64,000 nt of DNA from positions 757,975 through 821,974 of the forward strand of contig NZ_FNIX01000001.1 of assembly GCF_900104175.1 (NCBI RefSeq). The letters are read 5' to 3'. Position 1 is the first letter of the stretch, and each line of letters opens with the position of its first letter. The position numbers and the translations under genes were made by a program. This DNA comes from Lentzea jiangxiensis (GTDB lineage: Bacteria; Actinomycetota; Actinomycetes; Mycobacteriales; Pseudonocardiaceae). The notes beneath the pieces were generated by a model. It made no database searches. It was not told the origin of the DNA and worked only from the letters and a program-made list of their open reading frames with translations. Positions 8,574-18,868 of the stretch are shown in pieces.

Positions 8574-10448
8574 CTATCGGGGTGTCGGCCGGTGGACGTT
8601 CGCCGCAGTCGACTCGCGGTGGGCCGAGTCCGCGATCCACCGCCCCGGGGTGGACGCGTCGACGATGCCGTCCTCCAGCCACGTGTACGCGCCGTCGAGG
8701 ACCTGCCCTGCCAGCACCTGGTCGCTGTCGTCGGTGTTCTTCCAGAGCTTCTCGAACAGCTCGTCGACCCGGATCCGCGCCTGCCTGGCGAACGCGTCCG
8801 CCAGCGCCCGCGAGTTCGGGTTCTGGTCCTGCGCCGCCCGCACGCACGCGGCGCTGATGGCGAACAGCTCGGCCCCGATGTCCACGATCCGGCTCAGGAA
8901 CCGCTGCTTGCGCTCCATCTTCCCCTGCCACCGCGACATGGCGTAGAACGTCTGCCGCGCCAGCTTGCGCGCCGACCGCTCGACGAACCGCAGGTGCTTG
9001 GCGAGCGGCCCGAACTCGGTGTAGCCCACCGGCGTCTGGCCCTTGCCGACGATCAGCGTCGGGAACCACTTGGCGTAGAACCCACCGGCCTTCGCCGCCG
9101 CCTTCACCTTCGCCTGGCGGTCGGCGTCCGGGTCGATGATGTCGCCCGCGACGCTGAGGTGCGCGTCGACGGCCTCGCGCGCGATCAGCAGGTGCATGAT
9201 CTCGGTCGAGCCCTCGAAGATGCGGTTGATCCGCAGGTCGCGCAGGACCTGCTCGGCCGCGATGCCGCGTTCCCCGCGCGCGGCCTGGCTCTCCGCCGTC
9301 TCGTAGCCGCGCCCGCCGCGGACCTGGACGAGCTCGTCGGCGACGAGCCACGCCTTCTCCGACGCGTAGAGCTTCGCCAGCGCGGCCTCGATGCGGATGT
9401 CGTGGCTGCCGGCGTCGGCGAGCTCGGAGCTGAGGTCCAGCACGGCCTCCAGCGCGTACGCCGTCGCGGCGATGTAGGCGATCTTGCCCGCGATGGCCTC
9501 GTGCCTGCCGACCGGCAACCCCCACTGCACGCGCTCGCCCGACCACTCCCGCGCGATCTTGAGGCACCACTTGGCACTTCCCGCGCAGAGGGCGGGCAGG
9601 CTGAGCCGGCCGGTGTTGAGGGTGGCGAGGGCGATCTTGAGGCCGGCGCCCTCCTTGCCGATGACGTTCTTCTTCGGCACGCGGACGTCGTGGAACCTCG
9701 TGACGCCGTTCTCCAGACCTCGCAGGCCCATGAACGCGTTGCGGTTCTCGACGGTGATGCCCTCGGCGTCGCCTTCCACGACGAACGCCGTGATGCCCCT
9801 GCCCGGGACCTGGGCCATGACGACCAGGAGGTCGGCCACCACGCCGTTGGTCGTCCAGAGCTTCACGCCGTTGAGGACGTAGTCGTCGCCGTCTTCCGTC
9901 GCGGTGGTGCCCAGCCGGGCCGGGTCGCTGCCGACGTCCGGTTCCGTGAGGAGGAAGGCGGTGATCTCACCCTTGGCGCACCTCGGCAGGAACTCCTGCT
10001 TCTGCTCGGGGCTGCCGAACATGGCGACGGGCTGCGGCACGCCGATCGACTGGTGGGCGCTGAGCATCGCGCCGATGGCCGGGTTGGCGCTGCCGAGGAG
10101 CATGAGCGCCTTGTTGTAGTAGACCTGGGTCAGGCCGATGCCGCCGTACTCCGGCTTGATCTTCATGCCGAACGCGCCGAGGTCCTTGAGGCCCTTCAGG
10201 ACGTCGTCCGGGATCTGGGCGTCGCGTTCGACGACCGCGTTGTCGATGTGCTCTTCGGTGAACTTGCGCAGCTTTTCGAGGAACGCCTCGCCGCGGGCCC
10301 TGTCCTCGGCCGTGCCACTCGGATGGGGGTGGATGAGGTCGAGGCGGAAGTGGCCCAGGAAGAGCTCTTTGCCGAAACTGGGGCGCTGCCAGCGGGTTTC
10401 CCGTGCTTGTTCGGCGACCTTCCTGGCCGCGCGCTCATCGACGGTCAT
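8574..10448 (-). CDS. acyl-CoA dehydrogenase, long C-terminally extended type
   Basis: A 624-residue cytosolic flavoenzyme that oxidises acyl-CoA to trans-2-enoyl-CoA. ATG 10448 is preceded by GGAGGTAACC. The N-terminal helical domain contains YGGIGLTQVYYNKALMLLG. The middle beta domain contains AFLLTEPDVGSDPARL, the FAD/acyl contact region. The helical domain contains RGGRGYETAESQAARGERG and LRDLRINRIFEGSTEIM. About 170 extra residues follow the classical 400-residue core, as in very-long-chain and FadE-type enzymes. It stands alone on the minus strand, with an inverted repeat over its promoter and a three-stem structure at its 3' end. Chain-length preference cannot be read from sequence. 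Confidence 0.9.
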   Translation of the reverse strand: MTVDERAARKVAEQARETRWQRPSFGKELFLGHFRLDLIHPHPSGTAEDRARGEAFLEKLRKFTEEHIDNAVVERDAQIPDDVLKGLKDLGAFGMKIKPEYGGIGLTQVYYNKALMLLGSANPAIGAMLSAHQSIGVPQPVAMFGSPEQKQEFLPRCAKGEITAFLLTEPDVGSDPARLGTTATEDGDDYVLNGVKLWTTNGVVADLLVVMAQVPGRGITAFVVEGDAEGITVENRNAFMGLRGLENGVTRFHDVRVPKKNVIGKEGAGLKIALATLNTGRLSLPALCAGSAKWCLKIAREWSGERVQWGLPVGRHEAIAGKIAYIAATAYALEAVLDLSSELADAGSHDIRIEAALAKLYASEKAWLVADELVQVRGGRGYETAESQAARGERGIAAEQVLRDLRINRIFEGSTEIMHLLIAREAVDAHLSVAGDIIDPDADRQAKVKAAAKAGGFYAKWFPTLIVGKGQTPVGYTEFGPLAKHLRFVERSARKLARQTFYAMSRWQGKMERKQRFLSRIVDIGAELFAISAACVRAAQDQNPNSRALADAFARQARIRVDELFEKLWKNTDDSDQVLAGQVLDGAYTWLEDGIVDASTPGRWIADSAHRESTAANVHRPTPR

Positions 10449-10456
10449 GGTTACCT

Positions 10457-10486
10457 CCGAGTAGGGGTGTGATCTACGTTACTCGG
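10457..10486. promoter_or_regulatory. inverted repeat over the acyl-CoA dehydrogenase promoter
   Basis: CCGAGTA (10457-10463) and TACTCGG (10480-10486) are perfect inverted half-sites 16 nt apart. They lie between the ribosome-binding site and the expected -10/-35 region. TetR-type fatty-acid regulators commonly bind AGTA/TACT half-sites; this link is inferred. Confidence 0.4.
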
Positions 10487-10542
10487 GGGTAGGCGGTTGT
10501 CCAGGTGCGTTGGGGTGCGTGCGGGGACTCGGGGCAAGCGAA

Positions 10543-10573
10543 AGGGCCGCCCCTGCCTTCCGGGGACGGCCCT
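10543..10573 (-). terminator. terminator of the DUF3105-DUF305 pair
   Basis: AGGGCCGCCCC (10543-10553) pairs with GGGGACGGCCCT (10562-10573), with a single bulged A. It lies 24 nt beyond the DUF305 stop codon. Confidence 0.75.
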
Positions 10574-10596
10574 CGCGGTCGATCGGCGGTACCGGG

Positions 10597-11289
10597 CTAC
10601 GGCAGCGGGGCGGCTCCGCGCTTCGCCAGGTAGTCCTTCATCAGGTCGGTCTCGGCCGACTGCGACTTCAGCATGTTGTCGGCCAGCGTCTTCACGAACG
10701 GCAGGCCCGCTGTGGCCGAGGCGTACTCGGCCATCGGGGCGCCGCCCACGTGGTGGCGCAGCATCAGCTGGAGCCAGTACACGTCGAAGTCCCGGCCTGC
10801 CGCGACCGTGCGCAGCTTGGTGAGCTCCTCGGTGGTGGCCATGCCGGGCATGACCGGCTTGCCGGCTTCCGGGGTGGTGGCGCCGTGGCCGTGGATGCCC
10901 GCCGCGTCCATCCACTTCATGTAGACGCCGCTGATGTTCTGCTCGTGTTCGTTCCACATCATCAGCCAGCCCTTCATCCTGCCCACCTGTTCGAGCTGGG
11001 TGGAGGCGATGTCGAAGGCGAGCTGGCGGATCTCCGGGTCCGCGGAGCGGTCCCTGGCGATGTTGGCCATCTGGATGCCCTGCAGGTGGTGCATGGCCAT
11101 GTCCTGGCAGAAGCCGACGTCCACGGAGCCGGAGGCCGGGGCCGCGGAGTCGCCGGTGGAGCCGGGGAGCTTGACGAGCAGGCCGACCGCCGCGCCGAGC
11201 AGGAGCACGGCGAGGACGGCGGCGCTGATCACGAGGGTCCGGGCGACCCCGGAGGCGGGGCGCCCGGACGCGGTCTCGTCAGAGGTCAT
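10597..11289 (-). CDS. DUF305 membrane-anchored protein
   Basis: 230 residues: a short cytosolic start, one hydrophobic anchor (residues about 19-43) and an extracytoplasmic ferritin-like helical DUF305 domain. The domain contains the family repeats FCQDMAMHHLQGIQMANIA and YWLQLMLRHHVGGAPMAEYA, with conserved Met/His pairs suited to copper or other metal binding. The first repeat is the expected M-x-x-H-H motif. It starts 1 nt after the upstream DUF3105 stop (TGA-C-ATG), so the two are translationally coupled. DUF305 proteins often sit beside DUF3105 proteins in actinobacteria; the exact role is unknown. Confidence 0.88.
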   Translation of the reverse strand: MTSDETASGRPASGVARTLVISAAVLAVLLLGAAVGLLVKLPGSTGDSAAPASGSVDVGFCQDMAMHHLQGIQMANIARDRSADPEIRQLAFDIASTQLEQVGRMKGWLMMWNEHEQNISGVYMKWMDAAGIHGHGATTPEAGKPVMPGMATTEELTKLRTVAAGRDFDVYWLQLMLRHHVGGAPMAEYASATAGLPFVKTLADNMLKSQSAETDLMKDYLAKRGAAPLP

Positions 11290-11290
11290 G

Positions 11291-12118
11291 TCAGCTCGAC
11301 GGCGGCGTCGAGGCGGTGCCCGACGGGGGCGTGCTGGGGTTCTGCTGGGGCTGGGGCTGGGTCTGCGAGTCGTCCTTGCCGCCGTCCATCGGCACGGCGT
11401 CGGCGCCCGGCTTCTCGGCCACGAACGGGGCCGGGTTGGCGAGGAACTGCGAGTTCTCGCAGGACGCGCCGACCTCGGGGTAGGTGTTCGCGTTGCGCAG
11501 CAGCGAGGAGATGAACTGGTCGATGCGCTCGTCGTCGGCGTTCTCGACCTTCAGCTGGTGGCCCCAGGACTGCAGGGAGATCGGCTTGTCGAGGCCGGGG
11601 AACGGCGACAGCATCATGTACGGGATGCCCTCGACCTTGGTCTTGAGCTTGGCGAGCGCGTCGTCCTTGACCTGGTCCGGGTTGTACGCGATCCAGACGG
11701 CGCCGTGCTCGAGGCCGTGGACCATGTTCTCGGTGCGGACGGCCTTGTCGTAGACCACGCCGGTGCAGTCGGCCCACTGGGCGTCGTGCGGGCCGCCGAA
11801 CGCGGGGCTCTGGTCGTAGGCGACGCGCTGGGTCGGCTCGACGTGGCGGGAGCCCTTGTAGTCCTTGACCACGATGCCCGCGAGCTGCGTCGACGGGTCC
11901 TTGTTCGTGTCGGTGGGCTTCCACTTGGCCAGGGCGGCCTCTTTGACGTTGTTCGCGTGGATCTGCGAGTACGCATACCCGAAAACGCCGGCCGCGAGGC
12001 CGAGCACTGCGATCACCGCGATGATCGTGCCCCACGGCTTGGGCTTGCTCGCCACCACCGAGGAACGGGCTGCGGCCACGCTGTTGCGTGTGGCCTTCGT
12101 CTTCTTGCCGCTGGTCAT
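11291..12118 (-). CDS. DUF3105 membrane-anchored protein
   Basis: 275 residues with a basic N-terminus, one TM segment (GTIIAVIAVLGLAAGVFGYA, residues about 30-50) and an outside domain. The domain carries DUF3105 landmarks: a GSRHVEPTQRVAYDQSPAFGG region, WADCTGVV and the HGLEHGAVWIAY His pair. The tail is Pro/Gln/Ser-rich. ATG 12118 has GAGGCGG 5 nt upstream and is preferred over GTG 12145. The HxxxH-type motif and the pairing with DUF305 suggest a metal-related envelope function, but no activity is established. Confidence 0.85.
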   Translation of the reverse strand: MTSGKKTKATRNSVAAARSSVVASKPKPWGTIIAVIAVLGLAAGVFGYAYSQIHANNVKEAALAKWKPTDTNKDPSTQLAGIVVKDYKGSRHVEPTQRVAYDQSPAFGGPHDAQWADCTGVVYDKAVRTENMVHGLEHGAVWIAYNPDQVKDDALAKLKTKVEGIPYMMLSPFPGLDKPISLQSWGHQLKVENADDERIDQFISSLLRNANTYPEVGASCENSQFLANPAPFVAEKPGADAVPMDGGKDDSQTQPQPQQNPSTPPSGTASTPPSS

Positions 12119-12153
12119 GTCCGCCTCAGATGTCGTCCTGGTCAACCGGCGCC

Positions 12154-12159
12154 AGTGTA
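12154..12159 (-). promoter_or_regulatory. -10 element of the DUF3105-DUF305 operon
   Basis: The minus strand reads TACACT here, about 36 nt before ATG 12118. It gives a short leader that includes the GAGGCGG ribosome-binding site. Confidence 0.4.
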
Positions 12160-12273
12160 GGGACTCCGTGTCGGATCGCTGTCAGCGCAGGGCGATACCA
12201 CGTGCGCGTTAACACTTGCCGTCTCACCCTCCGAGACCCGGCAACCCGGTCGAGACCTGCGACAACGCTTCTC

Positions 12274-12279
12274 TAAACT
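12274..12279 (+). promoter_or_regulatory. -10 element for leaderless argS
   Basis: TAAACT ends 8 nt before GTG 12288, and no Shine-Dalgarno sequence lies between. Transcription should start at the start codon. Confidence 0.55.
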
Positions 12280-12287
12280 CTTCTGGC

Positions 12288-13916
12288 GTGACCCCAGAAG
12301 CGCTCGCCGATCTGGTCCGGACCACGGTTGCCCGGTTGCTGGCCGACCGACGTCTGGACCCTGCCGCTGCACCCGAGCGGGTGACGGTCGAGCGACCCAG
12401 GAACCCCGAGCACGGCGACTACGCCACCAACGTCGCGCTCCAGCTCGCCAAGAAGGTCGGCGTCCAGCCCCGCGAGTTCGCGACGTGGCTGGCCGAGGCC
12501 CTGCAGACCGAGGCCGCCGTCGCGAAGGCGGACGTCGCCGGTCCCGGCTTCCTGAACCTCACCCTCGCCGGCGAGGCGCAGGGAGCGATCGTCCGTGCGG
12601 CGCTCGAGGACGGCTACGGCACCGGCACCGAGCTCGCCGGCAAGCGGATCAACCTGGAGTTCGTCTCGGCGAACCCGACCGGTCCCATCCACCTCGGCGG
12701 CGCGCGCTGGGCGGCCGTCGGCGACGCGCTCGGCGAGGTCCTGCGGGCCCGCGGCGCCGAGGTCACCCGCGAGTACTACTTCAACGACGCCGGCGCGCAG
12801 ATCGACAGGTTCGTCCGGTCGCTGATCGCCGCCGCCAAGGGCGAACCGGCCCCCGAGGACGGCTACGCGGGCACGTACGTGAACGACATCGCGGCCGAGG
12901 TGCTGCGCCGCGAACCGGGCGCCCTCGGCGACCCCGAGACGGTGCGCGAGATCGGCGTCGGGCTCATGTTCGAGGAGATCAAGCGCAGCCTCCACGAGTT
13001 CGGCACCGACTTCGACGTCTACTTCCACGAAGACTCGCTGCACGAGAGCGGCCGCGTGGACGAGGCCGTCGCGAAGCTCAAGGCCAACGGCTCGCTCTAC
13101 GAGGAGGACGGCGCCTGGTGGCTGCGGTCCACCGACTTCGGTGACGACAAGGACCGCGTCGTCATCAAGAGCGACGGCGCGCCGGCGTACATCGCGGGCG
13201 ACATCGCCTACCTCGTCGACAAGCGCGGCCGCGGCTTCGACCTGTGCATCTACATGCTCGGCGCGGACCACCACGGCTACATCGCGCGCCTCAAGGCCGC
13301 GGCGGCCGCCCTGGGCGACGACCCGGACAGCGTCGAGGTGCTCATCGGCCAGTTGGTCAACCTCGTCAGCGAGGGCCAGCCGGTGCGGATGAGCAAGCGC
13401 GCCGGCACCGTCATCACGATGGAGGACTTGGTCGACGCGGTCGGGGTCGACGCCGCCCGCTACGCCATGATCCGGTCGTCCGTCGACTCCGGCCTCGACA
13501 TCGACCTCGACCTGCTGCGCAAACACAGCAACGAGAACCCGGTCTACTACGTGCAATACGCGCACGCGCGCACGTCGTCGATCCTGCGCAACGCCGCTGA
13601 TCTCGGCATCACCCCAGGTGAGGACTTCGCGCTGCTCACCCACGAGCGCGAGGGCGACCTCATCCGCACCATCGGCGAGTTCCCGCGAGTGGTGGCCACC
13701 GCCGCCGAGCTGCGCGAACCGCACCGCGTCGCCCGCTTTCTGGAGGAGCTCGCGGGCACGTACCACCGCTTCCAGCAGGACTGCCGCGTCCTCCCCCGCG
13801 GCGATGAGGAGACGACTCCGTTGCACCAGGTCAGGCTTCAGCTCGTCAACGCGACCAGGCGCGTGTTCGCCGCGGGCCTGCGCCTGCTCGGCGTCACCGC
13901 CCCGGAGCGCATGTGA
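12288..13916 (+). CDS. argS: arginyl-tRNA synthetase
   Basis: 542 residues, the usual length for a class I ArgRS. The N-terminal ArgS additional domain ([20 protein letters not shown]) recognises the tRNA elbow. The HIGH-region equivalent is [18 protein letters not shown]. The KMSKS equivalent is [16 protein letters not shown]. The C-terminal DALR anticodon-binding domain starts around 420 and ends in [21 protein letters not shown] 12288 is chosen because the -10 hexamer and protein homology both fit; the upstream codons MPSHPP- look non-coding. First gene of the argS-lysA-hom-thrC-thrB operon. Its stop TGA shares one base with the lysA ATG. Confidence 0.96.
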   Translation: MTPEALADLVRTTVARLLADRRLDPAAAPERVTVERPRNPEHGDYATNVALQLAKKVGVQPREFATWLAEALQTEAAVAKADVAGPGFLNLTLAGEAQGAIVRAALEDGYGTGTELAGKRINLEFVSANPTGPIHLGGARWAAVGDALGEVLRARGAEVTREYYFNDAGAQIDRFVRSLIAAAKGEPAPEDGYAGTYVNDIAAEVLRREPGALGDPETVREIGVGLMFEEIKRSLHEFGTDFDVYFHEDSLHESGRVDEAVAKLKANGSLYEEDGAWWLRSTDFGDDKDRVVIKSDGAPAYIAGDIAYLVDKRGRGFDLCIYMLGADHHGYIARLKAAAAALGDDPDSVEVLIGQLVNLVSEGQPVRMSKRAGTVITMEDLVDAVGVDAARYAMIRSSVDSGLDIDLDLLRKHSNENPVYYVQYAHARTSSILRNAADLGITPGEDFALLTHEREGDLIRTIGEFPRVVATAAELREPHRVARFLEELAGTYHRFQQDCRVLPRGDEETTPLHQVRLQLVNATRRVFAAGLRLLGVTAPERM

Positions 13917-15334
13917 TGCGCGCGCACCCGGCCGGACCCCGGCACGCCGACGTCATGGTCCCCGGCAGCACCGCCGGGGACCGTCCCACCGCTACCGACC
14001 AGCTCGACTACCTTCACCCGAACGTGTGGCCGCGCAACGCCCGGCGCAACGACGCCGGCGTCGTGGAGCTGGCGGGCGTGGACGTGCGCGGGCTCGCCGA
14101 GCAGTACGGCACCCCGTTGTTCGTCATGGACGAGCAGGACTTCCGCGCGCGGTGCCGCGAGCACGCCGAGGCGTTCGGCGACCCGACGCTCGTGCACTAC
14201 GCCTCCAAGGCGTTCCTGAGCGTGCAGGTCGCCAAGTGGGTGGCCGAAGAGGGCCTCTCCATCGACGTCTGCAGCGGTGGCGAGCTCGCCATCGCCCTGC
14301 GCGCGGACTTCCCCGCCGAGCGCATCGCGTTGCACGGCAACAACAAGAGCGTTCCCGAGCTGATCGCGGCCGTCGAGGCGGGCGTCGGCGGGGTCGTGCT
14401 CGACTCGTACCACGAGATCGCGCGCCTCGACCAGATCGCGCGCGAACGCGGTGTGGTGCAGCCGGTGCTGATCCGCGTGACGGTCGGCGTCGAGGCCCAC
14501 ACGCACGAGTTCATCGCGACCGCGCACGAGGACCAGAAGTTCGGCTTCTCGCTGTCCTCCGGTGACGCGGCCGAGGCCGTGCGCCGCGTGCTCAAGGCAA
14601 CAGGCCTGGAGCTCGTCGGCCTGCACAGCCACATCGGCTCGCAGATCTTCGACGCCTCCGGCTTCGAGGTCGCGGCCCGTCGCGTCATCGGCCTGCTCGC
14701 GGCCATCCGGGAGGAGCACGGCGACGTCCCGTCGCTGGACGTCGTCGACCTCGGCGGCGGTCTCGGCATCGCGTACACGCCGGACGACGACCCGCCCCCG
14801 CCGGCCGAGCTCGCGCGGCAGCTGCACAACATCGTGCAGAAGGAGTGCGAGCACAACGGCTTGGAGATGCCTCGGATCGCGGTCGAGCCCGGCCGCGCGA
14901 TCGTGGGCCCCGGCACCGTCACCGTGTACGAGGTCGGCACGATCAAGGACATCGAGCTCGACGGTGGCGCGCGGCGCCGGTACGTCAGCGTCGACGGCGG
15001 CATGAGCGACAACATCCGCACTGCCCTGTACGACGCGGTCTACGACTGCAAGCTGGTCTCCCGTGCGTCCGAGCCCGAATCGAGGGCCGTGCTGTGTCGT
15101 GTGGTGGGCAAGCACTGCGAGTCCGGTGACATCGTCGTCCGCGACTGCTGGCTGCCCGACGACCTGGCGCCGGGCGACCTCGTTGCGATCGCCGCCACAG
15201 GGGCCTACTGCTACTCGATGGCGAGCGGGTACAACCGACTTCCACGGCCCGCGCTCGCCGCGGTGACCGACGGAGAGGCGCGGCTGCTGCTGCGTCGCGA
15301 GACCGAGGACGACCTGTTCCGTCTGGAGGTATGA
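13916..15334 (+). CDS. lysA: diaminopimelate decarboxylase
   Basis: 472 residues. It converts meso-diaminopimelate to L-lysine, the last step of lysine synthesis. The PLP lysine is in [45 protein letters not shown] and [15 protein letters not shown] are the family barrel and phosphate-binding motifs, and the Cys/Asp region near [11 protein letters not shown] closes the active site. The start ATG 13916 overlaps the argS stop (TGATG); ATG 13955 (MVPGS) is a possible later start because the first 12 residues look weakly conserved. It overlaps hom by 4 nt (ATGA). Confidence 0.95.
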   Translation: MRAHPAGPRHADVMVPGSTAGDRPTATDQLDYLHPNVWPRNARRNDAGVVELAGVDVRGLAEQYGTPLFVMDEQDFRARCREHAEAFGDPTLVHYASKAFLSVQVAKWVAEEGLSIDVCSGGELAIALRADFPAERIALHGNNKSVPELIAAVEAGVGGVVLDSYHEIARLDQIARERGVVQPVLIRVTVGVEAHTHEFIATAHEDQKFGFSLSSGDAAEAVRRVLKATGLELVGLHSHIGSQIFDASGFEVAARRVIGLLAAIREEHGDVPSLDVVDLGGGLGIAYTPDDDPPPPAELARQLHNIVQKECEHNGLEMPRIAVEPGRAIVGPGTVTVYEVGTIKDIELDGGARRRYVSVDGGMSDNIRTALYDAVYDCKLVSRASEPESRAVLCRVVGKHCESGDIVVRDCWLPDDLAPGDLVAIAATGAYCYSMASGYNRLPRPALAAVTDGEARLLLRRETEDDLFRLEV

Positions 15335-16632
15335 AAGCCGTGAAACCGATTCGGGTCGCCTTGCTGGGGTGTGGCACGGTGGGCACGGAGGTAGTCCGGC
15401 TGCTGACGGACCAGGCAGAGGACCTCACCCAGCGCATCGGCGCGCCGGTGGAACTCGCCGGCATCGCCGTGCGCAGGCCGAACAAACACCGCGAGGTGCC
15501 GGAGCACCTGCTCACCACGGACGCCGCGGCGCTCGTGAAGTCGGACGACGTCGATGTGATCGTCGAGGTCATCGGCGGCATCGACCCGACGCGTGGTCTC
15601 CTGCTGGAGGCGTTGCGGGGCGGCAAGTCCGTCGTCACGGCGAACAAGGCGTTGCTGGCCGAACACGGGCCCGACCTGTTCGAGGCGGCCGACGCGTCCG
15701 GCGCGGACCTGTACTTCGAGGCCGCCGTCGCCGGCGCGATCCCGTTGCTGCGCCCGTTGCGGGAATCCCTCGCGGGAGACCGGATCACGCGCGTCATGGG
15801 CATCGTGAACGGCACCACCAACTTCATCCTGTCGGCGATGGACGCCACGGGCGCGGGCTACGCCGAGACGCTCGAGGAGGCCTCGCGCCTCGGTTACGCC
15901 GAGGCCGACCCGACCGCGGACGTCGACGGGTTCGACGCCGCGTCGAAGGCCGCGATCCTCGCCTCCCTCGCGTTCCACACGCGCGTGACCGCGTCGGACG
16001 TCTACCGCGAGGGCATCCGCGCGGTGTCGGCGGCGGACATCGCGGCCGCCAGGGGCCTCGGCCGCACGGTCAAGCTGCTCGCGATCTGCGAGCGCGTGGT
16101 CAGCCCGTCCGGCCAGGAATCAGTCGCGGTTCGAGTCCACCCGGCCATGATCCCCAGGACGCATCCGCTGGCGAGCGTCAACGGTGCGTTCAACGCGGTG
16201 TTCGTCGAAGCCGACGCGGCGGGGGAGATGATGTTCTACGGGCAGGGTGCCGGTGGCGCCCCCACGGCGAGCGCGGTCGTCGGCGACCTGGTCGCCGTGG
16301 CGCGCAACATGGTCGCGAGCGGACGTGGTCCGCGCGAGTCGGCCTACGCCGCGCTGCCCGCGCAGCCGATGGGCAACACGCCCACGCGCTACCACATCAG
16401 CCTCGACGTCGCGGACAAGGCGGGTGTCCTCTCGCAGGTCGCCGCCGTGTTCGCCGAGCACGACGTGAGCATCGCCGCGGTGCGCCAGGAAGGCCGCGTC
16501 GAGGACGCCAGCCTGGTGATCGTCACGCACGCGGCGACCGACGCCGCGCTGCGGTCCACTGTGGACAAAATCGGTGGCCTCCCCGTGGTGCGGGACGTCG
16601 TCAGCGTCATGAGGGTGGAGGGCGAAGAGTGA
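15331..16632 (+). CDS. hom: homoserine dehydrogenase
   Basis: 433 residues. Reduces aspartate semialdehyde to homoserine, the branch point to Thr and Met. The Rossmann N-terminus reads [17 protein letters not shown]. The catalytic domain has [16 protein letters not shown] and [20 protein letters not shown]-terminal ACT domain ([20 protein letters not shown], from about 350) is the threonine feedback site found in the Gram-positive type. ATG 15331 lies inside the lysA stop (ATGA) with GGAGG upstream. The next gene overlaps by 4 nt. Confidence 0.95.
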   Translation: MKAVKPIRVALLGCGTVGTEVVRLLTDQAEDLTQRIGAPVELAGIAVRRPNKHREVPEHLLTTDAAALVKSDDVDVIVEVIGGIDPTRGLLLEALRGGKSVVTANKALLAEHGPDLFEAADASGADLYFEAAVAGAIPLLRPLRESLAGDRITRVMGIVNGTTNFILSAMDATGAGYAETLEEASRLGYAEADPTADVDGFDAASKAAILASLAFHTRVTASDVYREGIRAVSAADIAAARGLGRTVKLLAICERVVSPSGQESVAVRVHPAMIPRTHPLASVNGAFNAVFVEADAAGEMMFYGQGAGGAPTASAVVGDLVAVARNMVASGRGPRESAYAALPAQPMGNTPTRYHISLDVADKAGVLSQVAAVFAEHDVSIAAVRQEGRVEDASLVIVTHAATDAALRSTVDKIGGLPVVRDVVSVMRVEGEE

Positions 16633-17696
16633 ACGCCTCAAGAGCGGGCTGGCCCGGACTCATCAACGCCTACCGGGACCGCATCGAGATCCCTCGCCTG
16701 AGTGATGGTTCCGATGCCGAGATCGTCACGCTGCACGAGGGCGGCACGCCGCTGGTGCACGCCAAGCGCCTCTCCGCCGCCACCGGCTGCGAGGTCCACG
16801 TCAAGGTCGAGGGCGCGAACCCGACCGGCTCGTTCAAGGACCGCGGCATGACCGTGGCGATGACGTACGCGCTCGCGTCCGGCCTCAAGGCCGTGATCTG
16901 CGCCTCCACCGGCAACACCTCCGCCTCCGCCGCGGCCTACGCGGCCAAGGCGGGCCTGACGGCGGCCGTGCTGGTGCCCAGCGGCAAGATCGCCATGGGC
17001 AAGCTCGCGCAGGCCGTCATGCACGGCGCGAAGATCCTGCAGATCGACGGCAACTTCGACGACTGCCTGGAGCTCGCGTCGAAGACCGCCGCCGAGTACC
17101 CGGTCACGCTGGTGAACTCGGTCAACCCGGTCCGCCTGGTCGGCCAGCAGACCGCCGCGTGGGAGGTGGCCGACGTGCTCGGCCGGGCCCCGGACGTGCA
17201 CTGCCTGCCGGTCGGCAACGCGGGCAACATCACCGCGTACTGGAAGGGCTACACGTCCTACGACAAGGGCCTGCCGAAGATGTTCGGGTTCCAGGCCGCC
17301 GGGGCCGCGCCGCTGGTCAGCGGCCAGCCGGTGCCGAACCCGGAGACCATCGCGACCGCCATCCGGATCGGTTCGCCGGCGTCGTGGGCGGGCGCCGTCA
17401 ACGCCCGCGACTCCTCGGGCGGCCTGATCGACGCCGTCACCGACGAGCAGATCCTCGCCGCGTACCGCCTGCTGGCGTCGTCCGAGGGCATCTTCGTCGA
17501 GCCCGCGTCGGCCGCGTCCATCGCCGGTCTGCTCAAGACCGCCGAGGACGGCAGGCTGCCGAAGGGGTCCACCGTTGTGTGCACCGTCACGGGCCACGGT
17601 CTGAAGGACCCCGACACCGCGTTGCTCGGCACCACCGAGGTCGAGCCGGTCCCGGTCGACCCCGGCGCCGTGGCGCACGCGCTGGAGCTCGCGTGA
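16629..17696 (+). CDS. thrC: threonine synthase
   Basis: 355 residues. PLP enzyme converting O-phosphohomoserine to threonine. The PLP lysine is in [18 protein letters not shown]. The phosphate loop is [15 protein letters not shown], and [17 protein letters not shown] is also typical. It is the compact actinobacterial form without the long N-terminal extension. GTG 16629 overlaps the hom stop (GTGA), so the upstream run of the same frame inside hom is not coding. It overlaps thrB by 4 nt, again GTGA. Confidence 0.95.
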   Translation: MNASRAGWPGLINAYRDRIEIPRLSDGSDAEIVTLHEGGTPLVHAKRLSAATGCEVHVKVEGANPTGSFKDRGMTVAMTYALASGLKAVICASTGNTSASAAAYAAKAGLTAAVLVPSGKIAMGKLAQAVMHGAKILQIDGNFDDCLELASKTAAEYPVTLVNSVNPVRLVGQQTAAWEVADVLGRAPDVHCLPVGNAGNITAYWKGYTSYDKGLPKMFGFQAAGAAPLVSGQPVPNPETIATAIRIGSPASWAGAVNARDSSGGLIDAVTDEQILAAYRLLASSEGIFVEPASAASIAGLLKTAEDGRLPKGSTVVCTVTGHGLKDPDTALLGTTEVEPVPVDPGAVAHALELA

Positions 17697-18547
17697 AGTT
17701 CCTCGTCTCCGTCCCCGCGTCGACCGCGAACCTCGGTTCGGGGTTCGACGCGCTGGGCATGGCGCTCGGCATGTACGACGACGTCGAGGTGGCCGGCGGC
17801 GAAGGTGTCGAAGGCCTCTCGATCACCGTTGACGGTGCCGGATCCGGTGACGTCCCGCTCGACGAGACCCACCTCGTCGTGCGGGCCGTCCGCGCCACCG
17901 GCTACACCGGTGGACTGGCCCTGAGGTGCCGAAACACCATCCCGCACGCACGGGGACTGGGCTCGTCGGCCGCCGCGATCGTGGCGGGTGTCGCAGCCGG
18001 GTTCACCCTGACGGGTCGCGAGTTGGACACGGACGCGTTGCAAATCGCCGCCGAGTTCGAGGGCCACGCGGACAACGCCGCCGCCTCGCTCTTCGGCGGT
18101 GTCGCCGTCGCGTGGTCGGAGGGCGAGCGGTACCGCGCCGTCCGGATGGACGCCGACGCACGCGTGCGCCCGGTCGTCCTCATCCCGTCGCAGGAGTCGT
18201 CCACCAAGACCACGCGCGGCCTGCTGCCGGCCGAGGTGCCCCACGCGGACGCGGCGCACGCCGCGGGGCGGGCCGCCCTCGCGGTGCACGCGCTGACGTC
18301 CGATCCGTCGGTTCTCCTTGCCGCCACTGAGGATCGACTCCACCAGAACTACCGCGAACCCGCATGGCCGGACACCGTTCGGGTGATCAACGATCTCCGC
18401 AAGCTCGGTGTTCCCGCCTGCGTGTCCGGAGCGGGACCCACCGTGATCGTGTTCGGCGACCTCCCCGCCGAGGTCGACACGCACGGCTTCGACGTGCGCA
18501 GACTCGACGTCGACGCCGCCGGCGTGCGCGTTCGTCCATTGGACTGA
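17693..18547 (+). CDS. thrB: homoserine kinase
   Basis: 284 residues. GHMP-family kinase making O-phosphohomoserine for ThrC. The N-terminus [22 protein letters not shown] is the family strand-loop. The ATP-binding glycine/serine loop is [20 protein letters not shown]. The C-terminal [15 protein letters not shown] loop appears as [18 protein letters not shown] 17693 overlaps thrC by 4 nt. It is the last gene of the five-gene amino-acid operon. No clear hairpin follows; rho has its own promoter 19 nt downstream. Confidence 0.95.
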   Translation: MKFLVSVPASTANLGSGFDALGMALGMYDDVEVAGGEGVEGLSITVDGAGSGDVPLDETHLVVRAVRATGYTGGLALRCRNTIPHARGLGSSAAAIVAGVAAGFTLTGRELDTDALQIAAEFEGHADNAAASLFGGVAVAWSEGERYRAVRMDADARVRPVVLIPSQESSTKTTRGLLPAEVPHADAAHAAGRAALAVHALTSDPSVLLAATEDRLHQNYREPAWPDTVRVINDLRKLGVPACVSGAGPTVIVFGDLPAEVDTHGFDVRRLDVDAAGVRVRPLD

Positions 18548-18565
18548 CACACCCGGACCCGGTTG

Positions 18566-18594
18566 TTGCATGGTGGAGGAGCGGCGTCTACCCT
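18566..18594 (+). promoter_or_regulatory. rho promoter with a long untranslated leader
   Basis: TTGCAT (18566-18571), a 17-nt spacer and TACCCT (18589-18594) match a housekeeping promoter and predict a leader of about 265 nt before rho. Within it CGGAAGC/GCTTCCG (18755-18775) forms a 7-bp hairpin with a TGTGTGT loop. Long rho leaders in bacteria serve autoregulation, so that is the likely role. No gene is seen in this 321-nt gap. Confidence 0.55.
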
Positions 18595-18868
18595 CGGGGG
18601 CGATCAGTCACCGCGCGCACGGGCGCCGGTGTCGCGCCCGGACACTCGTTCCGGGTCGCAATCCTTTTGTGTTCCGGCTCTGTGCCGTGCGGGCGGAGCA
18701 GACGCAAAAGAGGCACCCGATCGCCGTGTGACCTGAGAAAAGTCCCGTGCTTGCCGGAAGCTGTGTGTGCTTCCGTCTGCATCGGACTGACCGTCGTTCC
18801 CCAGTTGAAGCGGGAAGACGGGTCCGCTGGGTCGCGTAGGAGGCGGGGCCTGGTCAGGAAGGACATGT

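Noticed and set aside
12146-12287. T-box or attenuator before argS and the Thr/Lys genes
   Set aside because: A -10 element 8 nt before the start codon leaves no leader to hold one.
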